From Imbroritus primus (GTDB lineage: Bacteria > Pseudomonadota > Gammaproteobacteria > Burkholderiales > Burkholderiaceae): a DNA stretch of 64,000 nt. Each line of letters starts with the position of its first letter. The first letter of the stretch is position 1. Shown here piece after piece: positions 45,460-53,310 of this stretch. Made by a program: the position numbers and the translations under genes. The notes below the pieces were generated by a model. That model was not told the origin of the DNA and made no database searches. It saw nothing but the letters and a program-made list of their open reading frames with translations. The stretch covers positions 1 to 64,000 of the forward strand of contig AKCV02000020.1 of NCBI GenBank assembly GCA_000272025.2, given 5' to 3'.

Positions 45460-45527
45460 GATCGTCCCCTGCATTCCGCCAAAAAGGTGTTCTACGGAAG
45501 CATCTCTTTTTAACAACGGGGACTATC

Positions 45528-46883
45528 ATGGGTAAAACTCAAAAAAAATTCGGCCTTTCTGCCACCGCTTCTGCGGCACTGGCTTCTCTGGTATTGTTTG
45601 CGGGTTGCTCGAGCGGCAGCGGCTCCGGTAGTATTGGGGGCGGTGATAACACCCCAAGCATGCCGCCGCCCGGCTGTACCACTAATTGCGGCGGAGATAA
45701 CCCGGATAATAAAAAGCCGACTCCCCTGGGGGAAACCACCGGCGCGCTCGGTAATGTTGTTTCGGAAACCGGCAAAGCCATTTCCGATGCCGGTAGCACC
45801 GTGGGTACTACCGCCTTGCCGATCGTCTCGCCGCAGACCACCGCGGCGCTGGGCGGCGTCGTCTCGTCGACGGGCCAGACCGTGGCGGGCGTCGGCGATG
45901 CGTTGAAAGACGGTCTTGGACAAATTGGCGTGATCGAGAACCCTGTGGGCGTCACGCTCACCGGCGTAGTGGGCGGCGGGGTCAACGACACCGGCAATAT
46001 CGTGACCAGTGCCGGTAAGCTGGTGCAGTCGGTGGGCACCGGCCCGCTCGCACCGCTGAATGCGGTGACCTCGCCGGTGGGTGGCTTGGTCGTCGGCGTG
46101 GGGGAAACCGTATCGAGCGCGGGTGGCACGCTCGCCCAGGTGGTCGGTACCGGTCCGGTGGAACAACTGACGTCTTCGCTTAGCAAGACAATTGTTCCGA
46201 TTACCACGACGCTGACAGATACCACGCAGCAGCTCGGCGCGGCGACCGGTCTGGGTCAGCCGGTAAACGGGCTGCTCCAGCAGGCGGGCGGGGTGGTCAA
46301 CTCGCTCGGCAAGACGCTGACGACTTCCGGCGCCCCGGTGGCCGCCGAACTAGGCGATCCGGTGTCCGCCACGGGCGTTGCGGTGCAAACCTTGGGCGGC
46401 CTGCTGAATGGTCAGCCGGGTAGCGGCAATGTCGTCGGCGGTCTGCTCGGCGGCGGGAACGGTAGCGCCAATGGGGGCTTGCTGGCACCTGTCACCGGCC
46501 TGGTGGGCGGCCTGACCGGCGGCCTGGCTGGCGGTAGTGGTGCCAACGGCGGCCTGCTGGCCCCGGTCACGGGTCTCGTCAGCGGGCTGACGAGCGCCAC
46601 AGGCGGCGCCAATGGCGGTGCACTGGCCCCCGTGACCAACCTGGTCGGCGGCCTGACAGGCGGTACGAATGGCGGCGTGCTCGCACCGGTCACCAACTTG
46701 GTGGGCGGCTTGACGGGCGCAGCCGGCGGCGCCAACGGTGGTGTTCTGGCGCCTGTCACCAATCTGGTCGGGGGCGTGACCGGCGGTGCCACAGGCGGTA
46801 CGACCGGCGGCACGGGCACGACTACCGGCGGGCTGCTGGCCCCGGTAACCGGCCTGGTGGGCGGCCTGCTCGGACGTCGCTGA
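45528..46883 (+). CDS. Repeat-rich lipoprotein with GG-LAPVT-LVGG-LTGG repeats
   Basis: A 451-residue protein with a lipoprotein signal peptide and lipobox LFAGC (C27), then a Ser/Gly-rich linker and a cysteine pair (PGCTTNCGG). The middle (about 65-310) has degenerate Gly/Val/Thr repeats. From about 315 to the end are six copies of a unit around NGGxLAPVTxLVGGLTGG. Similar proteins are often auto-labelled collagen-like, but there is no Gly-X-Y periodicity. It is followed by a TpsB-type transporter in the same operon and driven by a sigma-54 promoter. A surface adhesin or matrix protein is the likely role. No TPS (filamentous haemagglutinin) secretion domain is visible, so secretion by TpsB would be atypical. 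Lipidation and the last residues (LLGRR) are seen; function is inference. Confidence 0.75.
   Translation: MGKTQKKFGLSATASAALASLVLFAGCSSGSGSGSIGGGDNTPSMPPPGCTTNCGGDNPDNKKPTPLGETTGALGNVVSETGKAISDAGSTVGTTALPIVSPQTTAALGGVVSSTGQTVAGVGDALKDGLGQIGVIENPVGVTLTGVVGGGVNDTGNIVTSAGKLVQSVGTGPLAPLNAVTSPVGGLVVGVGETVSSAGGTLAQVVGTGPVEQLTSSLSKTIVPITTTLTDTTQQLGAATGLGQPVNGLLQQAGGVVNSLGKTLTTSGAPVAAELGDPVSATGVAVQTLGGLLNGQPGSGNVVGGLLGGGNGSANGGLLAPVTGLVGGLTGGLAGGSGANGGLLAPVTGLVSGLTSATGGANGGALAPVTNLVGGLTGGTNGGVLAPVTNLVGGLTGAAGGANGGVLAPVTNLVGGVTGGATGGTTGGTGTTTGGLLAPVTGLVGGLLGRR
46470..46876 (+). repeat. In-gene repeats encoding the C-terminal LAPVT units
   Basis: Six coding repeats of about 57-80 bases, each encoding GG(L/A/V)LAPVT(G/N)LV(G/S)G(L/V). 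Copies differ at synonymous positions, so the unit is selected as protein; recent slippage is not indicated. Copy number could vary among strains. Confidence 0.8.
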
Positions 46884-46892
46884 TCCACCCAC

Positions 46893-46920
46893 GCGCAGCG
46901 GGCCCACAGGCCTGCTGCGC
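46893..46920 (+). other. 12-bp hairpin between repeat lipoprotein and tpsB
   Basis: GCGCAGCGGGCC and GGCCTGCTGCGC pair with one G-T and a 4-base loop, 9 bases after the lipoprotein stop. There is no T run, so it may stabilise the upstream mRNA or partly attenuate tpsB. Confidence 0.45.
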
Positions 46921-46980
46921 AGCCTGAACCGGACAAAGATCCGGCCAGGATGAACAGTTGAAAGCAAACGGGAGATAGAC

Positions 46981-48666
46981 GTGGGTTTCACACGGGGGAA
47001 CAGCCATGGCGCGAGCATCGCGCTGGCCATGGCACTGACAGCAGGTTCGGCACACGCACAGCTCGCCAGGCCGCCATCGCCGGCGGTCGGCACCCCTGCC
47101 GATACACTGCCCGCCGCACGCCCCACGCCAGCGCTCGCCCCGGGGATCGATGTCCAGATCCAGCGGCCGACGCCGGCGCTGCAACAGCAACTGAACACAC
47201 GTCTCACGCCGACCCGCTTCCGTATCGAAGGCGTGCAATCGCTACCCTTCGATAAGGTTGCCGCGCAGTTTGCCCCGATGGCGGGCCGCGAGGTCACCAT
47301 TGGCGACCTGATCAAGCAGGCGGCGGCGGTGACCCAGATGTACCAGGATGCCGGCTATCCTCTGTCGTTCGCGTTCGTGCCGGCGCAGAATTTCGATCAG
47401 GGCATCGTCCTGATCACCGTCGTGGAAGGTTATGTGGACAAGGTGACGGTCAACGGCAATGCCGGGCGTTCGGAGGACAAGATCCGCGAGATCGCGGCTG
47501 TCCTGCAGCGCAGCAAGCCATTGCGCCGCGACGACTTCGAGCGGTATACGCGCGTCCTCGGCCTGCTGCCGGGCATGAGCGTGGCGGCCACTGTCCACCC
47601 GCCACGCGCAACCGACGGGGCCAGCGAGATGGTGCTGGAAGTCAAGCGCAAACCCTACAGCTTCAATGTCGCGGCGGAATTCCGCGATCCCGGCGTGCGC
47701 GCCATCGCCACGGCCACGGTGCAGGGGCTGACGCCGCTGGCCGAGCAGGTTACCGCCTCCGCCCTGTTCCCGCGCGGCCCCGACAAGGAATCGTATTACG
47801 CCCTCAGCGTCGCCCAGCCGATCGGCACGGAAGGCATGAAACTGCAGGTCAACGCCTCAGCCTTCAAGGGGTCCCCGCGCAGCCCATGGCTGCAGTCGAT
47901 CGGCTTCGAAGAGCGTTACCGCACGGAAACCCAGCGCGTCGGCGCCGCGCTCAGCTATCCGGTGCTGCTCAACAACCAGCAGGACCTCACGCTGACAGGT
48001 GGCGTCTACGGCACCAACACCTTCGAGCGCTTCACCCAGCGCGGCACCGGCGCACGTGCGGAGATCACCACCGATTCGCGCGTGGTGCACGCCGAAGCCA
48101 GCTACAACGAAAACCGCGAGAAGCTCTCGCGCTCCGTCACGCTCGGCCTGTACAAAGGCGTCGACGCCCTGGGCGCACGCAAGCAGAATTCCGGCGCGGA
48201 ACTCGAGTTTTTCCGCACACGGCTGACCGTCACGCAAGCACACGCGCTGCCCCCCGATTTCGGGATAGTGCTGTCAGGTGCGGTTCAGTACAGTCGGGAT
48301 CCACTCCCCAGCTCGGAGCAGATGAGTTTCGGCGGGCGCTTCTTCGGTATGGGCTATCGCGCCGGGGACATCGCCGGCGACAAGGGCTGGGGGCTGTCGA
48401 TCGAAATCAACAAGCGCATTCCCTTGCCCTACACCTATGTCCGCATGGTGCAGCCCTACGTGCTGGCCGACACCGCACGTGCCTACATTAACGGGCCCGG
48501 CGGATTCTCGACGCGTATCGCGTCGGTGGGCGTGGGCGTGCGCATCTCGGACAGCAAGCATTACCAGCTCGACCTCGGCGTGGCACAGCCGGTGGGCGAT
48601 CTGCCAAGCGTTACCTCGAAACGTTCGCCGCGCCTGAATGCGGCGTATGCCTATAACTTCGAATAG
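46981..48666 (+). CDS. TpsB/FhaC/ShlB-family outer-membrane transporter
   Basis: A 561-residue two-partner-secretion translocator. A signal peptide ends at SAHA/Q (about 30). Two POTRA domains follow (about 75-230: TRFRIEGVQSLPFDKV, VEGYVDKVTVNGN, RDDFERYTRVLGLLPGM), then a 16-strand-type barrel to the C-terminus, which ends in Phe-Glu (AAYAYNFE). The loop-6 motif appears as FGMGYRAGDIAGDKGWGLSIE instead of VRGY. A GTG start is used behind GGGAGATAG. The only candidate partner is the repeat lipoprotein immediately upstream, which lacks a TPS domain. It could instead serve an unlinked TpsA. Confidence 0.88.
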   Translation: MGFTRGNSHGASIALAMALTAGSAHAQLARPPSPAVGTPADTLPAARPTPALAPGIDVQIQRPTPALQQQLNTRLTPTRFRIEGVQSLPFDKVAAQFAPMAGREVTIGDLIKQAAAVTQMYQDAGYPLSFAFVPAQNFDQGIVLITVVEGYVDKVTVNGNAGRSEDKIREIAAVLQRSKPLRRDDFERYTRVLGLLPGMSVAATVHPPRATDGASEMVLEVKRKPYSFNVAAEFRDPGVRAIATATVQGLTPLAEQVTASALFPRGPDKESYYALSVAQPIGTEGMKLQVNASAFKGSPRSPWLQSIGFEERYRTETQRVGAALSYPVLLNNQQDLTLTGGVYGTNTFERFTQRGTGARAEITTDSRVVHAEASYNENREKLSRSVTLGLYKGVDALGARKQNSGAELEFFRTRLTVTQAHALPPDFGIVLSGAVQYSRDPLPSSEQMSFGGRFFGMGYRAGDIAGDKGWGLSIEINKRIPLPYTYVRMVQPYVLADTARAYINGPGGFSTRIASVGVGVRISDSKHYQLDLGVAQPVGDLPSVTSKRSPRLNAAYAYNFE

Positions 48667-48809
48667 GGAACCCGGCCCCCACGGCAACCCCAGATGGCCC
48701 GGTCCTGACATAACGAAGATGACGAGGCGCAGTACAGTACGCCAGGCTCCGCGCGATGCGCGGCCACGGCGTTTTTCTTGAGTACGGGACTCTTTCGTCT
48801 GGGGGTCGT

Positions 48810-49082
48810 ATGGATACGCTATATATTGTGTTGCTGACGCTTTCCGCCATGCTTGCCGCGGGCCTGCTGCTGGCGCCGATGGTGATCTTTATCCGCAAGG
48901 TCGAAACCGTGCTGTCCGAGGACCTCGGCAGCGCGCCGACCCAGGTGCGGCGGCAAGTGGGACGGCGCTGCTACTTCTGCATGATTCTCGGTAGCGTGCG
49001 CTACTACTACACGCCGGCCGCCGTGGCCAACAGGATGGCGGCCCTGATCCGGATGCAGTACGTACAGTTCCACGATTCCTGA
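48810..49082 (+). CDS. Small single-span membrane protein of unknown function
   Basis: A 90-residue protein with one N-terminal helix (about 4-27: YIVLLTLSAMLAAGLLLAP) and a basic cytoplasmic tail containing C-x2-x-C-like cysteines (RRCYFCMIL) and a YYY run. GGGGG precedes the ATG. It lies between tpsB and an orphan response regulator on the same strand and could be a small adaptor of the envelope system. I do not recognise the family; coding is supported by the ribosome site and the clear topology. Confidence 0.55.
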   Translation: MDTLYIVLLTLSAMLAAGLLLAPMVIFIRKVETVLSEDLGSAPTQVRRQVGRRCYFCMILGSVRYYYTPAAVANRMAALIRMQYVQFHDS

Positions 49083-49172
49083 TACTCTGTATGCGGCCCA
49101 TGCCTTTTGCCCCGCTGCGTCCGGCACACATCACCCCCGGCACGCGGACACCGAACAGGAGCCGCACCACTC

Positions 49173-49868
49173 GTGAGCGTTGACGCCGCGCACATCGTCC
49201 TTCTCGAAGACGATCCTGCCCAGACACTCTGGGTCCAGCAGATTCTCGGCGGCGCCAGATACCGCTGCAGTGCCGTGCCATCCGGCGAAAGCCTGCTGGC
49301 GGCGGGACTGCATCGGCAATGCGCGCTGCTGCTGGTCGACTGGGAGCTGCCCGGCATGTCAGGTCGGGACGTGGTCGAGTACATCCGGCGCGACGACCTG
49401 GCGCTACCGCTCATGTTCGTGACCAGCCGCTCGCTCGAGGAAGACATCATCAGTGGGCTCGCCGCCGGTGCAGATGATTATCTGGTGAAACCCATCCGCC
49501 CCACTGTCCTGCTCGCCCGCATCGCAGCCCTGCTGACGCGACCGCCATTCCCTCCGCCGGCTGGCACGCCCATCGAGGTCGACGGCTATCGCCTCCAGCC
49601 AGAACAGCCGTACATCACGCTGCACGGCGCGGCGGTGGATCTCGATCGCGTGGAGTACGAAGTCGCGCGCCTCCTGCTCAGCAACTTCGGGCGCATCGTG
49701 CCCCGTGCCACGTTCGAGGCGACCATCGCCAGGTACAGCCCGCGTCCGGTGGGACTCGAATCCTGCCTTTCCGCCCTGCGCAGCAAGCTCGGCTTTCGGC
49801 CGCAGAACGGACTGCGCATCTCTCCAGTGTTCTCGCACGGCTATCGGCTGGAACATTTTTCCGCGTAA
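49173..49868 (+). CDS. Orphan OmpR-like response regulator
   Basis: A 231-residue two-domain regulator. The receiver has acidic D13-D14, phosphoacceptor D56 (LLLVDWELPGMSG) and the conserved lysine in YLVKPI. The C-terminal winged helix (about 135-230) is divergent from OmpR, with LDRVEYEVARLLLSNFGR and RISPVFSHGYRLE. A GTG start is chosen with AGGAG upstream; the longer open frame is unlikely. No sensor kinase is adjacent. It may belong to the surface-protein operon upstream, but that is only positional. Confidence 0.82.
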   Translation: MSVDAAHIVLLEDDPAQTLWVQQILGGARYRCSAVPSGESLLAAGLHRQCALLLVDWELPGMSGRDVVEYIRRDDLALPLMFVTSRSLEEDIISGLAAGADDYLVKPIRPTVLLARIAALLTRPPFPPPAGTPIEVDGYRLQPEQPYITLHGAAVDLDRVEYEVARLLLSNFGRIVPRATFEATIARYSPRPVGLESCLSALRSKLGFRPQNGLRISPVFSHGYRLEHFSA

Positions 49869-49965
49869 GCGGCGAGTGAGTCCCGGGCAGAGGCCGGGGA
49901 CACAGGCATGAAACATGCGAGGCCGGAAGCACCTCGTTCGATGTTTCCATCTTCTCGCCTTCCCC

Positions 49966-50475
49966 ATGCCTGCTGCCATGCGATCCTTGCACGACATCGC
50001 CCACTTCTTCGCCTCCCCCCGCCTGCGCCTTGCCACCGCCGAATCGTGTACCGCCGGGCTGATTGCCGCGCGCATTGCTGATGTGCCAGGCTGTGGCTCG
50101 GTCCTGCAATGCGCGATCGTTGCCTATGCCCCCGCCGTCAAGACCGGCCTGCTCGGCGTTGCGCCTGACCTCATCGCCCGGCACGGACTCACCAGCGAAC
50201 CTGTGTCATGCGCCATGGCCCGCGGCGTCATGGCGCTGGCCGATGTCACGCTGGCGATTGCCAACACCGGCGTTGCCGACGGCAATGGCGACGGACCGAC
50301 CCCCGCGGGCACCCAATGCTTCGCCTGGCTATTCCGCCTGGGTGACCAAACCCATGCATTTTCCGAAACCGTCCGCTTCCACGGCACACGCAATACTGTC
50401 CGCACCGCGGCTGCGGACTGGGCGCTGTCCCGCGCGGTCGATCACTACCTGACGCTGGACCTGCGGCGCGCCTGA
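49966..50475 (+). CDS. pncC: CinA C-terminal-type nicotinamide-nucleotide amidohydrolase
   Basis: A 169-residue stand-alone CinA C-terminal domain, the PncC enzyme that deamidates NMN to NaMN for NAD salvage. The catalytic serine lies in TAESCTAGLIA (S27), and SVLQCAIVAYAPAVKTGLLGV and IANTGVADGNGDGPTPAG are the family's other motifs. Canonical IAGPxG is changed to ANTGVADGNG, so it may be a divergent paralogue. Start at 49966 or 49978; neither has a strong ribosome site. Confidence 0.8.
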   Translation: MPAAMRSLHDIAHFFASPRLRLATAESCTAGLIAARIADVPGCGSVLQCAIVAYAPAVKTGLLGVAPDLIARHGLTSEPVSCAMARGVMALADVTLAIANTGVADGNGDGPTPAGTQCFAWLFRLGDQTHAFSETVRFHGTRNTVRTAAADWALSRAVDHYLTLDLRRA

Positions 50476-50721
50476 CCCGACTGCCCGCTTGCCGGAGCCT
50501 GGCAGACGGCAATCACACTGGCATCGTTTTCGCTTTTTTCTGTTTTGTGTCGACCGTCGCGCCACAAGGCGCGTATCCGGCATGGCGACATGGCATTTTT
50601 TGCATCGCCGCGTAAGGATTGCATGAGGCTGCAAGACCATCCTGCACGCTTCTGCTTTCCGGCACATGCGCTGCGCCATCACCGCTCCCCGACCCACCCG
50701 AACGATTCCGGAGGATCCGCC

Positions 50722-51216
50722 ATGAAACAGCAACCACATGCTTCAAGCAACTCACGCACGACGAACACGACAGGCGCGGCACCGCACATCCTGCGCGATG
50801 TCATGAGTTCCAAGCCCGCGTACCTGTCGACCGACGAGTCGATCCAGCGGGCCGCGCAACTGATGCAGCAGCTCGATGTCGGCTCCCTGCCGGTATGCGA
50901 TGGCCGCCGCCTCACCGGCATCGTCACCGACCGCGACATCACGGTGCGCTGTACCGCCGCCGGCCATGATCCTGCCAAGACACGGGTGGGTGACGCCATG
51001 TCGAGCGACCCGCTGTGGTGTACCGAGGACGATGCCATCGAGGATGCCTGCCGCAAGATGGCCGAACACCAGGTCCGCCGGATTCCTGTCGTGGACCGCG
51101 ACCATCAGCTGGTTGGCATGGTCTCGCTCGGCGACCTGGCCGTGAAAAGCGACGACGCCCAAGGCACCAGCGAAGCGCTGAAGGACATCTCGCAACCTTC
51201 GCAAGGCATCCACTGA
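50722..51216 (+). CDS. CBS-domain pair protein
   Basis: A 164-residue protein made of two CBS motifs (about 24-80 and 88-145: MSSKPAYLSTDESIQRAAQL, GIVTDRDI; MSSDPLWCTEDDAIEDACR, GMVSLGDLAV). Such proteins bind adenine nucleotides and sense energy state. GGAGGATC precedes the ATG. It opens a run of stress-type genes extending to about 62.4 kb. The partner is unknown. Confidence 0.88.
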   Translation: MKQQPHASSNSRTTNTTGAAPHILRDVMSSKPAYLSTDESIQRAAQLMQQLDVGSLPVCDGRRLTGIVTDRDITVRCTAAGHDPAKTRVGDAMSSDPLWCTEDDAIEDACRKMAEHQVRRIPVVDRDHQLVGMVSLGDLAVKSDDAQGTSEALKDISQPSQGIH

Positions 51217-51276
51217 GTTCGAAGCAATGTATCCCGGCCATGACCTGTGCGGATATGCACCGCCACTGGCCGGGCT

Positions 51277-51549
51277 TTAACCGAACTGGCTCAATGCACG
51301 AGCGATGTCGATGGCATCGGGATACGGCTGGTCCGGCAAGCGTTCCAGTTGTGCCATCAGGTGGCGCTCAACATTCTGCCGCCGCGCGCAATCGAGAATC
51401 GCCTCGCGAGTGGCCGGAAACTGCAGGCCGGGCATCAATTCATGCAAGGTCTGCCCGCTCGGCGTCGGTGCACGGTCGCCGCGCGCGCCCTCGTGTGCAC
51501 GTGCGCGGCTCAGTTCATGTCCGGTGTGGACGGGTCGATGGGATGACAT
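51277..51549 (-). CDS. DUF2795 small protein
   Basis: A 90-residue protein. The C-terminal half (GLQFPATREAILDCARRQ and LERLPDQPYPDAIDIARAL) matches the DUF2795 pattern, a small helical fold common in actinobacteria and in Burkholderiales stress clusters. AAGGAG lies 5 bases before the ATG at 51549. It is probably co-directional with the SDR gene upstream of it (51607). Function unknown. Confidence 0.72.
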   Translation of the reverse strand: MSSHRPVHTGHELSRARAHEGARGDRAPTPSGQTLHELMPGLQFPATREAILDCARRQNVERHLMAQLERLPDQPYPDAIDIARALSQFG

Positions 51550-51606
51550 GTCACGCTCCTTGAGTGGTAATGGCAAGTCATTGGCTCAGCGGCGTACGCA
51601 CCGCCG

Positions 51607-52464
51607 CTACCCATTGATGACCTCGCCGCCGTTAATGTGCAGAATCTGCCCAGTGATATAACTCGCCGCCTCGGATGCCAGGAACACGAACCCCCCCGCC
51701 ACCTCTTCCGGTTGGCCCGGACGGCCCATCGGCGTGTCCTTGCCAAAGGTAGCGACATGCTCGGGCGGAAAGGTCGACGGGATCAGCGGGGTCCAGATCG
51801 GGCCCGGCGCCACGCCGTTGACACGGATGCCGCGCTCCACCACCTGCAGCGCCAGCGAGCGCGTCCACGCCACGATTGCCCCCTTGGTAGCAGCATAGTC
51901 AAGCAAATGCTTGCTGCCACGATAAGCTGTCACCGAAGTGGTATTCAGGATCACGCTGCCGGCAGACATGCCTGGCAATGCCGCCTGCGTGACGTGGAAC
52001 ATCGCAAAGACATTGGTGCGAAATGTTGCCTCCAGCTGGGCCTCGTCGATGTCCTCGAGCGCCTCGCGCGGGTGCTGTTCGGCGGCATTGTTGACCAGGA
52101 TGTCGATGTGTCCGAAGCTGGCCAGCGTGGTTTCCACCACCGCTTGCGCATGGGCGCGGATGCCGAGATCACCGGGCAGCAGCAGGCATTGCCGCCCCGC
52201 CGCTTCTACCAGTCGCGCGGTCTCCTGCGCATCCGCATGCTCTTCCAGATACGCCACCGCCACATCCGCGCCTTCGCGCGCAAAAGCAATGGCCACGGCG
52301 CGGCCGATACCGCTGTCGCCCCCGGTGATCAAGGCAGTCTTGCCTGTGAGCAGGCCGTGTCCCACGTAGTCCCGTGCCCCGCTCTCGGGTTGCGGCTGCA
52401 TGGCATGTTCGCGGCCGGGCTGCTGTGCCTGGTGCTGGGGTGGCAGTGTGGTCTCTTGTGGCAT
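51607..52464 (-). CDS. Short-chain dehydrogenase/reductase, general-stress type
   Basis: A 285-residue SDR with an N-terminal extension of about 40 residues rich in Gln and Pro, as in the YhxC/YhdF general-stress dehydrogenases. The NAD(P) motif is TGGDSGIG, the structural NNAAEQ is present, and the active site is S in TTSVTAY with Y-x3-K in YAATK. The substrate is unknown. It is 3 bases from the hydrolase gene, which itself overlaps the DUF3182 gene, so the three form an operon. Confidence 0.9.
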   Translation of the reverse strand: MPQETTLPPQHQAQQPGREHAMQPQPESGARDYVGHGLLTGKTALITGGDSGIGRAVAIAFAREGADVAVAYLEEHADAQETARLVEAAGRQCLLLPGDLGIRAHAQAVVETTLASFGHIDILVNNAAEQHPREALEDIDEAQLEATFRTNVFAMFHVTQAALPGMSAGSVILNTTSVTAYRGSKHLLDYAATKGAIVAWTRSLALQVVERGIRVNGVAPGPIWTPLIPSTFPPEHVATFGKDTPMGRPGQPEEVAGGFVFLASEAASYITGQILHINGGEVING

Positions 52465-52467
52465 GGT

Positions 52468-53310
52468 TCACTCCTTGACGTGCTCGGCAATGGGATCGGC
52501 CTGCTGGGGAACTGGCGTCTCCAGGATCGCATCGGCATGCGCCTCCGGCAGGGGGGCGGACGTCGCGCCGGCGATGTTGGCGCCGCTGACCATTTCGCTC
52601 AGCCAGTTGAGCAGCAGGGTGCTGTAGGTATGCTGGTGCTTGACGTCGCTCAGGCCATGATCGGCGGCGGCGATCACGCGGTAGGTCAGCGAACGCGCAT
52701 GGACGAACGCCTCGATATAGCTGTTGACGGCGGCATGCGGCACGATGGAATCTTCCTCGGATTCGATGACCAGTGCATCGCCGCCAAACGCAACGCAGGC
52801 CCGCAGCGCACGGTTCGACTGCGGCGGCACCGTGGTGCGGCGATAGGCCACCAGATCCTGCGTGGTGTGCAACTGCAGCTTGGGCAGCTCCCAGCCGCGG
52901 TCCATGTACAGCGCCGGCGCACGCAGCGCCAGCCAGCGCACTGGCCGCAGGGTGCTTAGGATGGCGGCGAGATAACCGCCATAGCTGCTGCCCACCACCG
53001 CCACGCATGCGGGATCCACCATGCGCTGGCTGACCAGTGTGTCGTAAGCGCCAAGTACATCGCTGAGATTGCGCTCACGCGTAACCGTCTCGAATTGGGG
53101 CAAGGTACCCGCATGCCCCGTCAGGTCGAAGGTCAGGCAGATGCAGCCGAGCTCGGCGACCTGCCGCGCCCGCGCCAGATACTGCTGGCGGCTGCCACCC
53201 CAGCCGTGCACGAATAACACGCCCGGCACCTGCCGGGCCGGCGTCACCAGCGTGCCCTCGATACGCTCGCCATCGGTCGGGATCTGCACCACATAATCAT
53301 GGCCCGGCAT
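52468..53310 (-). CDS. Alpha/beta hydrolase (dienelactone hydrolase-like)
   Basis: A 280-residue alpha/beta hydrolase with oxyanion segment VLFVHGWGGS, nucleophile elbow VVGSSYGGYLA, an acid in VIESEEDSIVPH and a late histidine (AADHGLSD). The substrate is not predictable. It overlaps the DUF3182 gene by 14 bases, a pairing I associate with Burkholderiales stress islands. Confidence 0.85.
   Translation of the reverse strand: MPGHDYVVQIPTDGERIEGTLVTPARQVPGVLFVHGWGGSRQQYLARARQVAELGCICLTFDLTGHAGTLPQFETVTRERNLSDVLGAYDTLVSQRMVDPACVAVVGSSYGGYLAAILSTLRPVRWLALRAPALYMDRGWELPKLQLHTTQDLVAYRRTTVPPQSNRALRACVAFGGDALVIESEEDSIVPHAAVNSYIEAFVHARSLTYRVIAAADHGLSDVKHQHTYSTLLLNWLSEMVSGANIAGATSAPLPEAHADAILETPVPQQADPIAEHVKE

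Larger units (their letters stand above)
44629..45527. other. 0.9-kb non-coding region between the divergent pilus and repeat-lipoprotein operons
   Basis: No convincing gene is present. Seen: a minus-strand sigma-70 promoter (44762-44789), a minus-strand terminator (44913-44952), a plus-strand terminator (44983-45015), an AT-rich stretch (45125-45200), GTTAC-type repeats (45261-45298) and a sigma-54 promoter (45444-45459). The two terminators face transcripts with no annotated gene, so one or two small RNAs may lie here. Confidence 0.65.

Noticed and set aside
45262-45516. 84-codon minus-strand open frame in the non-coding region before the repeat lipoprotein
   Set aside because: It covers the sigma-54 promoter and GTTAC repeats, has no ribosome site and no domain-like sequence. 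A small RNA is a better explanation for the nearby minus-strand terminator.
46470-46876. Regular repeats considered as a CRISPR or satellite array
   Set aside because: The repeats are in frame, vary at third codon positions and encode a continuous protein; there are no unique spacers of constant length.
45528-46883. Collagen-like label for the repeat lipoprotein
   Set aside because: There is no Gly-X-Y triplet periodicity; the repeats are about 19-27 residues built on LAPVT and LVGG.
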